Source: an uncultured Brevibacterium sp. (GTDB lineage: Bacteria > Actinomycetota > Actinomycetes > Actinomycetales > Brevibacteriaceae). From it: a DNA stretch of 5,579 bases. The stretch is from positions 1-5,579 of the forward strand of contig CABTZE010000137.1 in the NCBI GenBank assembly GCA_902489215.1, given 5' to 3'. Both the position numbers and the translations under genes were made by a program. Within the stretch, counting starts at the first letter, position 1; every line of letters begins with the position of its first letter. The notes beneath the pieces were generated by a model that made no database searches, was not told where the DNA came from, and saw nothing but the letters and a program-made list of their open reading frames with translations. Below, in pieces: positions 1-5,576 of the stretch.

Positions 1-1
1 G

Positions 2-1249
2 GGGGGGGGGGAGGTGGTGCGGGTCCGTCCTTTAGGGGAACCGGGGGCGAGAGAAAACCCGGCAGAGCCGCCACAGGGGGGGGATGCTGAGGAGCCGTAC
101 CTCATGCTCTTTTCGTCTGGCACGACCAGCAGCCCGAAGGCGTTTCTCAAAACCCGCGGCCAGTACAGGGCGAACTTCGCGGTGTCTTCCCGCTATCTGG
201 AGCCGTTGCCGGGAGTGGCGACTCTTGCACCCGGGGCGTTTGCGTATTCGCTGACGCTGTACGCGGCGGTTGAGTGCCTGGCCAGCGGGGGAGAGGTCCA
301 CCTGGCTGACGAGCTTTCCCTGCCGGGGCTGGGCAAGCGTGTGGCGCAGCAGCGCATTACGCGGATTGTCACAGTGCCGGCGGTGCTGCGCGGCATCATT
401 GCCCAAGCCACCCGCAGGCCTAAGGATTTTGCGGGTCTTGAACTCATTGTGGTCGGCGGAGCGAATCTGCCCAACGAATTGCGGAGGGATCTCGCCGAAG
501 TGCTGCCGCACGTGCGGCTCATCAGCTACTACGGGGCAGCCGAAATCGGCTTCATCGGGGATGCGCGCGGTGAAGACAGCACGTGGAATCAGATCTACGA
601 CGACGTCCAGGTCGAGATTCGCGATGATGCGGGCACCCCCGTACCCGATGGCGAAATCGGCACACTGTGGGTGCTCGCTGAGTCTCGCTCCGATGACTAC
701 ATTGCCGGCACCGCCGATGTTCACCTGCTGGATGAACACGGCTGGGCAACCGTTGAAGACCAGGGCCGGGCTACCGTGGTGGACGGCAAACGCCAACTGC
801 AGCTTCTGGGACGCAAGGGCGACATTATCAACGTCGGCGGACACAAGGTTGCACTGCCGGAAGTCACACGCGCCTACGCGGGACTCACCGTCGGCGGCCA
901 GCACCGCGAAGCTGTTGCCGTGGGCGTGCCGGATGCTGCACTCGGAACCACTGTCGCTTTGGTTGTCGAAGTCGGTGACCTGGTGCCTGCCGATTCAGGT
1001 GACAGAGTGTGGCCAGACTCACAGGAACAGAATGACTCACGGGAACAGAACGGCCCCGCCCCGGTGTTGCCCGAAGAGCTGAGCAAGGCCTCGCTGCGGG
1101 AACACGGGCGCAAAAACTTGGCGCCACAGTTTGTTCCTTCGAAGTATTACGCCGTGGAGGCACTGCCGCGCACGGTCGGCGGTAAAGTGCGAGCCACTGA
1201 AACAGTGGGGCTCATTGAGGCCGGTGGGGAAGGAGTTGTCCGTCTGTGA
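2..1249 (+). CDS. Class I adenylate-forming enzyme (acyl/aryl-AMP or acyl-CoA ligase), 5'-partial
   Basis: The family activates a carboxylic acid with ATP to an acyl-adenylate and usually passes it to CoA or a carrier protein. Numbering from the GTG at 14 (411 residues), the phosphate-binding loop SSGTTSSPKA is at about 34-43. The YYGAAE motif is at 172-177, a degenerate A7 site (TVEDQG, where T-G-D is usual) at 246-251, and the hinge GRKGDIINVGGHKV at 266-279. The catalytic lysine loop PRTVGGK ends at K391, so the C-terminal lid is complete. Relatives usually have 500 or more residues, with well over 100 before the phosphate loop. Only about 33 are present here, and the frame stays open to base 2, so the true start is probably off the left edge. 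The GTG at 14 is probably internal. A polar linker at about 325-350 carries a tandem duplication. The stop overlaps the ketosynthase start by 4 bases, which suggests coupled translation. The substrate cannot be read from the sequence. The family call is secure. Confidence 0.9.
   Translation, partial: GGGEVVRVRPLGEPGARENPAEPPQGGDAEEPYLMLFSSGTTSSPKAFLKTRGQYRANFAVSSRYLEPLPGVATLAPGAFAYSLTLYAAVECLASGGEVHLADELSLPGLGKRVAQQRITRIVTVPAVLRGIIAQATRRPKDFAGLELIVVGGANLPNELRRDLAEVLPHVRLISYYGAAEIGFIGDARGEDSTWNQIYDDVQVEIRDDAGTPVPDGEIGTLWVLAESRSDDYIAGTADVHLLDEHGWATVEDQGRATVVDGKRQLQLLGRKGDIINVGGHKVALPEVTRAYAGLTVGGQHREAVAVGVPDAALGTTVALVVEVGDLVPADSGDRVWPDSQEQNDSREQNGPAPVLPEELSKASLREHGRKNLAPQFVPSKYYAVEALPRTVGGKVRATETVGLIEAGGEGVVRL
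1016..1051 (+). repeat. Tandem 18-bp direct repeat within the ligase gene
   Basis: Two adjacent 18-base units, 1016-1033 and 1034-1051, differ at two positions (A1023/G1041 and T1033/C1051). The unit length is a multiple of three and the repeat is in frame, giving DSQEQN followed by DSREQN. It sits in the variable linker of the C-terminal lid, upstream of the catalytic lysine loop. An in-frame slippage duplication in a surface linker is the simplest explanation. Confidence 0.85.
1226..1235 (+). promoter_or_regulatory. Ribosome binding site for the ketosynthase gene
   Basis: The purine-rich stretch GGGGAAGGAG lies inside the 3' end of the ligase gene, with 10 bases between it and the GTG at 1246. 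It supports this GTG as the ketosynthase start and re-initiation or coupled translation across the overlapping stop. Confidence 0.7.
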
Positions 1250-2571
1250 ACGCGCACCACTCTGAACCCAGCCGTGTCTGGATTACCGGAACGGGCGCTA
1301 TCACGCCCAGCGGTCTGACGGTTGCCGAAACCTGGCAGGCCGTCCAGTACGGACACAGCGGAATCGGAGTGCTCGAAGGCCAGGAATTCGAAGGCCTCAG
1401 CGTGCGCATCGGCGGGCAGGTTAGCGGCTTCAACGCGGAAGACCACGTGCCCCGGCACCTGGCCCGACGCTTAGAAGACTTCCACCTGTGGGCCATCGCG
1501 GCCGCCGACCAGGCCCTCGAAGAAGCCGCAGACATACAGACCAGCCCTAGTGGCGCCTCGTCAGCTGACCTCCCCTGGGATCCCGCCCGGGTCATGATCG
1601 TGACAGCCACCGGGTCTGGGCCCATCCGGCCGCAACAGCGGGCGGCGCTCGCCTACGCCGAAGACGGCCAGCGCGGCGTACCGCTGACCCTGTCCATGCA
1701 CGGCGCACCGGATTCGCCGGCAGCACTCATCAGCCAGCGGTACGGAATCACCGGCCCCGCTCACGCCGTGTCCGCCACCTGCGCATCCGGGGCCGTGGGT
1801 CTGGGAGAAGCACTCCGGGCCCTGCGCCACGGCTATGCGGACGCCGCGATCGTCATCGGCGTCGAAGACTGCATCAACCCTGCCAACCTCGCATCGAATG
1901 CGAACATGCGTGCACTCGCCTCTGGTTTCGAAGACCGTCCGAAGGAAGCTTCGCGCCCCTTCGACCGTGATCGGGCCGGTTTCGTCATGTCCGCAGGCGC
2001 GGCCGCCATCGTGCTGGAAAGCGATGCCGTTCTGCAGCGCCGCGGTGGGCAGGCACTGGCTGAGCTGGCCGGATTCGGTTCGTCATCCGATGCCCACCAC
2101 GCGACCGCCCCCGACCCTGAGGGACGAGGCGCCGCCGCGGCTATGCGGGCGGCTCTGGCTGATGCTGGTCTCACCCCGGAGGACTTCGCCACGGGCGGAC
2201 CCGCAGGGGCACCCCTGGGGCACGTGAACGCGCACGGGACCTCCACCTCGGCAGGGGATGCTGCAGAAGCCCTCGCCCTGGAAGCCGTGTTCGGTGATGC
2301 TGTCAGCCAGATTCCCGTGACGGCAGTGAAGTCCTCCACCGGGCACCTGCTGGGTGCCGGGGGAGTGCTCGAGGCGATCATCAGCGTGTGCGCCCTGCGT
2401 GACGGTGTGATTCCTCCGACCGTCAACCTTGACGTGCCCGATTTCCCGAAGCTCGACGTTGTCGCAGCTCGCAAGCCGCTTGACCGTGCGGGTCCGTGTA
2501 TGTGCGCGGTGCTGTCGAATTCCTTCGGCTTCGGCGGGCACAACGGCTCAGTTCTCATCCGAACGGTCTGA
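1246..2571 (+). CDS. Beta-ketoacyl-ACP synthase, FabF (KAS II)-like
   Basis: The product has 441 residues and a thiolase fold. The family catalyses decarboxylative Claisen condensation of an acyl-thioester primer with malonyl-ACP in the cytoplasm. The N-terminal strand motif VWITGTGAITPSG is at about 11-23. The nucleophile is Cys179 in SATCASG, and the catalytic histidines are His330 (NAHGTSTSAGD) and His367 (KSSTGHLLGAGG). The conserved lysine is Lys362, and the C-terminal gate loop SNSFGFGGHNGS is at 424-435. The catalytic set is complete, so this is not a chain-length factor, which would lack the Cys. It is somewhat longer than typical FabF (about 410) because of an N-terminal tail and a polar insertion near 95-113. 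The usual GEGAG stretch after RDGFV reads SAGAA at 249-253. The GTG start shares GTGA with the ligase stop and has a good SD. No fabD, fabH or acpP gene adjoins it, so I infer a role in a dedicated acyl or polyketide-like pathway. A housekeeping FabF remains possible. Confidence 0.93.
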   Translation: MNAHHSEPSRVWITGTGAITPSGLTVAETWQAVQYGHSGIGVLEGQEFEGLSVRIGGQVSGFNAEDHVPRHLARRLEDFHLWAIAAADQALEEAADIQTSPSGASSADLPWDPARVMIVTATGSGPIRPQQRAALAYAEDGQRGVPLTLSMHGAPDSPAALISQRYGITGPAHAVSATCASGAVGLGEALRALRHGYADAAIVIGVEDCINPANLASNANMRALASGFEDRPKEASRPFDRDRAGFVMSAGAAAIVLESDAVLQRRGGQALAELAGFGSSSDAHHATAPDPEGRGAAAAMRAALADAGLTPEDFATGGPAGAPLGHVNAHGTSTSAGDAAEALALEAVFGDAVSQIPVTAVKSSTGHLLGAGGVLEAIISVCALRDGVIPPTVNLDVPDFPKLDVVAARKPLDRAGPCMCAVLSNSFGFGGHNGSVLIRTV

Positions 2572-2585
2572 ACACAGGCTCCCAC

Positions 2586-2615
2586 TGGGTGGTGGCCTGA
2601 GCTCCCCGCCACCTA
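2586..2615 (+). terminator. Possible hairpin terminator or attenuator after the ketosynthase gene
   Basis: Bases 2586-2595 can pair with 2606-2615 to form a 10-pair stem, including two G-U wobbles, around a 10-base loop. It starts 15 bases after the ketosynthase stop. No run of T follows, so it is not a classical intrinsic terminator, although U-poor hairpins are common in high-GC actinobacteria. It could end or attenuate transcription of the ligase-ketosynthase pair ahead of the carrier gene, or be a chance pairing in GC-rich DNA. Confidence 0.35.
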
Positions 2616-2688
2616 ACCTGCAGACAGGCTGGTCAGCCGTCAGAGAAGCGATGCACCGCGGTGACACCCCTCATCCGTTTCTGCATTC

Positions 2689-2693
2689 AGGAG
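2689..2693 (+). promoter_or_regulatory. Ribosome binding site for the carrier gene
   Basis: AGGAG lies 7 bases before the GTG at 2701, which fixes the carrier start. I see no convincing -10/-35 promoter in the rest of the 129-base gap, so I cannot say whether the carrier has its own promoter. Confidence 0.75.
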
Positions 2694-2700
2694 CTTCACC

Positions 2701-4281
2701 GTGTCGACGACAATCGGCAAGGCCGCGCAGACCGCGCAGGCTGAAAAAGACGAAAAGCCGGCCGCGCAAATAACGCAGGCCGGCACGCAAACCGACGAAA
2801 CAACAGAACAGACCCAGCCGAAGAAGCGCTGGGAAATGCCGCACCTGCTGTGGCTCATGTTCATCATTCTGGGCGCGGCCACAGCCGCTGGCTATCTCAT
2901 TCCCGCCGGGGAATTTCAGAAGAACCCCGACGGCTCGATCAACCCGGACGACTTCCGCTATCTGGAAGACCAATCACCGGTCAGCCTCTTCGGCGCACTC
3001 ATGATGCTGCTGACCGGTGCGGTCAACATGGCACCGGTTGCCTTCGCCGTGCTGTCGGTCGGGGCGAACGTCTCCGTGGTTTTGGAATCAAAGGCGTTTG
3101 AAAATCTGCTCGATTCCACCATCTACAAGCTGCAGGACAAGAGCACGCCGCTGCTGGTGTCCGGGCTGTTCTGCCTCATGGTCTACATCGGCGGGTTCTC
3201 CGGCAATGACGCGCTGATTGCGATTGTGCCGATTGGCGTTCTGTTTGCCCGCAAACTCGGCCTTGATGGGATCGTGGCCGTTGCGGTGACAACATTCGCC
3301 GCGCTCATCGGGTTCGGTACGGGACCCACACACATGGCGGTGTCGCAGATGCTTATTGGCCTGCCGCCATACTCCGGCTTCGGCATGCGCATGCTCATCA
3401 TGAACATCTTCATGCTGGCGGGCTTGGCCTTTGTGCTGATGTACGTGCGCCGTATTCAGAAGGACCCCACGCGTTCGCTCATGTGGAAGCACGGCTGGCG
3501 GCCGCACGGTGCTCTTGCTGCAACCGGAGGTGAAGGTGGTGACGCTGACGCTGCGGGTGTTGAAGGAGAGGCTGCAGGGGACGCTGCAGGCGAGGCTGAC
3601 ACGGTGGCTCCCACGAAGCTGCAGATGCGCTCATTGCTTGTGCTGGCGCTGTTCATCGCACAGTTCGGTGTGGTTGTGGGCTATTCGCTTCTGGTGGATT
3701 CGAAGCAGGTCATCGAAGTGATGTTTGCAACCAACCTGGTGTCGGCGATCATCATCGGCAAGGCTGCCGGCTTTAAGTGGAACCCGTTGGCGGAGTCGAT
3801 TGCCCGCGGCATTTCGAGTATGGGCTTCATTGCGATCATCATCGGCATGGCCGGCTCGATTTCCGGCCTGCTGAAGGAAGCGAAGATTCTCGACACGATC
3901 GTCTACACGCTCACGCTGCCGCTGCGCGATGTGAGCCTGGGCTGGTCGGCGGTGCTTATGGTTCTGCTGTTTGCGGCGATCAACTTCATCATTCCGTCGA
4001 CGGCGGCTAAGGCTGCGATCCTCATTCCGCTGTTGGCTCCCATTGCCACAGCTCTGGGCATGCACCACCAGCTGGCGCTGCAGGCCTTCCAGCTGGGTGA
4101 TGGGCTCACGAACATCCTGTCGCCGGTGCTGGCGTGGCTGGTCGGTTCGTGCGTGACCGCCGGTGTGCCGTATCTGACGTGGGTGCGCTGGGCCGCACCG
4201 AAGATCGGTGTTTTCCTTGTAATGTCAGCTGCTCTCATGTTGGGGCTTACGGCACTAGGCTGGACGGGAGGAGTGGCGTGA
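2701..4281 (+). CDS. YfcC/DcuC-family membrane carrier (carboxylate or amino acid transporter)
   Basis: This 526-residue integral membrane protein begins with a hydrophilic tail rich in Gln, Thr, Glu and Lys (about 1-44). The family signature follows: WEMPHLLWLMFIIL leading into a first membrane segment that ends in IPAGEF (67-72). Further hydrophobic segments lie near 96-125, 149-166, 171-183, 188-209, 229-250, 309-330, 339-353, 372-391, 413-431, 436-452, 471-487 and 500-521, about twelve in all. The second half carries INFIIPSTAAKAAILIPLLAP (427-447) and FQLGDGLTNILSP (463-475), both typical of the YfcC/C4-dicarboxylate anaerobic carrier group. Known or proposed substrates in the family include short carboxylates and basic amino acids, and none can be chosen here. 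The loop at about 276-300 is unusually acidic and low-complexity. The GTG start has an SD at 7 bases. The stop overlaps a mini-ORF and lies 55 bases before the flavoprotein start, so carrier and flavoprotein are probably cotranscribed. Confidence 0.88.
   Translation: MSTTIGKAAQTAQAEKDEKPAAQITQAGTQTDETTEQTQPKKRWEMPHLLWLMFIILGAATAAGYLIPAGEFQKNPDGSINPDDFRYLEDQSPVSLFGALMMLLTGAVNMAPVAFAVLSVGANVSVVLESKAFENLLDSTIYKLQDKSTPLLVSGLFCLMVYIGGFSGNDALIAIVPIGVLFARKLGLDGIVAVAVTTFAALIGFGTGPTHMAVSQMLIGLPPYSGFGMRMLIMNIFMLAGLAFVLMYVRRIQKDPTRSLMWKHGWRPHGALAATGGEGGDADAAGVEGEAAGDAAGEADTVAPTKLQMRSLLVLALFIAQFGVVVGYSLLVDSKQVIEVMFATNLVSAIIIGKAAGFKWNPLAESIARGISSMGFIAIIIGMAGSISGLLKEAKILDTIVYTLTLPLRDVSLGWSAVLMVLLFAAINFIIPSTAAKAAILIPLLAPIATALGMHHQLALQAFQLGDGLTNILSPVLAWLVGSCVTAGVPYLTWVRWAAPKIGVFLVMSAALMLGLTALGWTGGVA
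3526..3600 (+). repeat. Low-complexity Gly/Ala/Asp/Glu-coding tract in the carrier's central loop
   Basis: Residues 276-300 of the carrier are almost entirely Gly, Ala, Asp and Glu (plus one Val), encoded by imperfectly repeated GACGCTG, GAGGCTG and GCTGCAGG units. The tract lies between the two halves of the transporter, in the predicted hydrophilic loop between the segments near 229-250 and 309-330. It probably grew by slippage and is likely to vary in length between strains. Confidence 0.7.
4266..4272 (+). promoter_or_regulatory. SD-like site ahead of the GTG at 4278
   Basis: GGGAGGA lies within the last codons of the carrier gene, 5 bases before the GTG at 4278 that overlaps the carrier stop. 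It is a good match in sequence and spacing and is the main support for translation of the 20-codon mini-ORF. Confidence 0.5.
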
Positions 4282-4340
4282 CCAGCCACACGGATGAACT
4301 GCAGTCGGGTCTGGTGTTGATCCGACAGGAGGATGTATGA
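4278..4340 (+). CDS. Possible 20-codon coupling mini-ORF or gene remnant
   Basis: A GTG at 4278 overlaps the carrier stop (GTGA) and opens a 20-codon frame. Its TGA (4338-4340) overlaps the ATG of the next gene (ATGA). It has its own SD-like GGGAGGA at 4266-4272. The peptide begins MTSHTDELQS and ends LVLIRQEDV, with no signal peptide, membrane segment or metal-binding motif. Two perfect 4-base overlaps plus an SD suggest ribosomes could pass from carrier to mini-ORF to flavoprotein. It may be a coupling peptide that keeps translation continuous. Alternatively it could be the surviving start of a lost gene: the LVLIRQEDV ending loosely resembles the beginning of enoyl-CoA hydratase-type proteins, a weak impression only. 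Chance is also possible. Confidence 0.35.
   Translation: MTSHTDELQSGLVLIRQEDV
4327..4332 (+). promoter_or_regulatory. Ribosome binding site for the acyl-CoA dehydrogenase-like gene
   Basis: A perfect AGGAGG lies 4 bases before the ATG at 4337. The spacing is short but workable. The start also overlaps the mini-ORF stop, so both direct initiation and re-initiation could feed this gene. Confidence 0.75.
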
Positions 4341-5512
4341 CTGACCGCGAACAGCGACTTGTGGAACTCGAAGAGAAGTACCTGCCGGATGAGCTTTTGG
4401 AGCGCTTCCGGGAGCGTGCCGCACAGTATGACCGCGATAATGCGTTCTTCTTCGAAGATCTGGAAGAACTTGAGCAGCGCGGCTATCTGACGCTGTTTGT
4501 GCCCGAAGAGCTCGGCGGGCCGGGCTTGGGTATGAACGAAGTGTCGCGTCTGCAGCAGCGGCTGGCGACTGCCGCCCCGGCAACCGCGCTGGGTGTGAAC
4601 ATGCACTTTGTGTGCACCGGCATGATGCGGGCCATGTGGAATCGCGGCGATAAGTCGCTGCAGTTCGCGCTGGAAGAAGCGCGTGACGGTGAGGTCTTTG
4701 CCTTCGGTGTTTCTGAGCCGGGCAATGACTGGGTTCTGCAGGGCTCGAACACGAAGGCAGTGCCGCAGGAGGATGGTTCCTACCGTTTGTCGGGCGTGAA
4801 GATCTTCACGTCGATGACGCCTGCCTGGACCAGGCTGATTGTGCACGGCAAGGATGAAACCGCTGCCGATGGTCCGGAGCTGGTCTACGGTTTCCTCACC
4901 CGCGGTACGGAGGGCGTTAAGTCTTCGGACGACTGGGATGTTCTGGGTATGCGTGCCACGCATTCGCGGGCCACGATCCTGGAGGATGCCGTTCTCGAGT
5001 CTGACCGGGTTGTGCGCCACATCCCGGATGGCCCGAACCCGGATCTGCTGACCTTCGGCATCACCGCGAACTTCCAGCTGCTCATTGCTTCGGTGTACGC
5101 GGGTCTTGCTCGCCGTGCTCTTGAGGTCGCTTCGGAGGCTCTGCGTAAGCGCCGTTCGGCTAAGAACGGGGGAGCGCCGTACACGGAGATCGGTGAGTTC
5201 CGCGTGCGTGTTGCCGATGCCGCTCTGGAGTTTGCCGCTGTTCCGGCGCAGCTTGATTCCTACACGCGCGATTTCGATGACTGTGTGGACTACGGTCCCG
5301 CATGGGCGCAGCGCTTTGTCTCGGCTAAGTACATGGCACAGAAAGCGGCCAGGGCGAATGCCGAGGCGGCACTGCACTGTGCCGGAGGCGCGGGCTTTGG
5401 AAATGCTGCCGAAGCCTCGCGTCTCTACCGGGATGCTGCAGCGGGTATCTTCCATCCGCCGGCTCCCGAGGTGTCGCGAGCCGTATTCGCCAACGCTTGG
5501 CTGGATGACTGA
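4337..5512 (+). CDS. Acyl-CoA dehydrogenase-family flavoprotein lacking the usual catalytic glutamate
   Basis: The 391-residue product fits the usual acyl-CoA dehydrogenase length. The helical N-terminal domain (about 1-115) includes GYLTLFVPEELGGPGLGMNE (49-68). The middle beta domain carries FGVSEPGNDW (123-132), KIFTSM (155-160) and WDVLGMRATHSRATILED (200-217). The C-terminal helical domain contains ALHCAGGAGFG (345-355) and RLYRDAAAGIFHPP (362-375). Typical members use FAD to oxidise acyl-CoA to trans-2-enoyl-CoA. By hand alignment, the catalytic Glu of the medium-chain enzyme (in YEGT) falls on Pro374, and the alternative Glu of isovaleryl- and long-chain enzymes falls on Phe246. Glu378 lies four residues further on. 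The protein may therefore be a divergent dehydrogenase using another base, or belong to the flavin monooxygenase/desulfurization (DszC-like) side of the superfamily. Some actinobacterial and Bacillus relatives share a comparable His-x-Pro-Pro ending (from memory). It is probably cotranscribed with the carrier. The fold is secure; the reaction is not. Confidence 0.88.
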   Translation: MTDREQRLVELEEKYLPDELLERFRERAAQYDRDNAFFFEDLEELEQRGYLTLFVPEELGGPGLGMNEVSRLQQRLATAAPATALGVNMHFVCTGMMRAMWNRGDKSLQFALEEARDGEVFAFGVSEPGNDWVLQGSNTKAVPQEDGSYRLSGVKIFTSMTPAWTRLIVHGKDETAADGPELVYGFLTRGTEGVKSSDDWDVLGMRATHSRATILEDAVLESDRVVRHIPDGPNPDLLTFGITANFQLLIASVYAGLARRALEVASEALRKRRSAKNGGAPYTEIGEFRVRVADAALEFAAVPAQLDSYTRDFDDCVDYGPAWAQRFVSAKYMAQKAARANAEAALHCAGGAGFGNAAEASRLYRDAAAGIFHPPAPEVSRAVFANAWLDD

Positions 5513-5566
5513 GCTGGCGTGAATAACAGCGGGTGGGGTGCTCGGGGACGGCGGCCACCGTTTTGT

Positions 5567-5576
5567 AAGGGGGAGG
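5567..5576 (+). promoter_or_regulatory. SD-like site for a gene starting just beyond the right edge
   Basis: AAGGGGGAGG sits 55 bases after the flavoprotein stop, at the very end of the window. It resembles the other SD sites here and predicts a + strand start codon within a few bases of the edge. The sequence between (5513-5566) shows no complete gene and no clear hairpin terminator, so the operon may continue. Confidence 0.4.

Noticed and set aside
32..904. Antisense ORF (290 codons) opposite the ligase gene
   Set aside because: It has no family motif, while the + strand frame carries the full set of adenylating-enzyme motifs. It is treated as a codon-bias shadow.
1833..2612. Antisense ORF (259 codons) opposite the ketosynthase gene
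   Set aside because: It shows low-complexity Ser/Ala/Arg/Pro composition, has no domain, and lies opposite the invariant ketosynthase motifs, so it is a shadow frame.
2574..2630. Repeated ACAGGCT at 2574 and 2624 as a possible operator pair
   Set aside because: Seven bases seen twice without further similarity around them is too weak to support a binding site.
2627..2638. Short palindrome GGCTGGTCAGCC in the intergenic gap
   Set aside because: The stem is only 4 bp with a usable loop, there is no second copy or operator-like spacing, and such short inverted repeats are common by chance.
4134..4340. A 68-codon + strand ORF ending at the mini-ORF stop
   Set aside because: Its upstream part overlaps the carrier's conserved C-terminus and reads as an out-of-frame shadow. 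Only the last 20 codons, from the GTG at 4278 with its own SD, are considered possible.
4247..5455. Long antisense ORF (402 codons) opposite the flavoprotein gene
   Set aside because: Its translation is rich in Arg, His and Gln with no recognisable domain, and it mirrors a clear conserved gene on the + strand. Long antisense frames are expected in high-GC DNA with strong codon bias.
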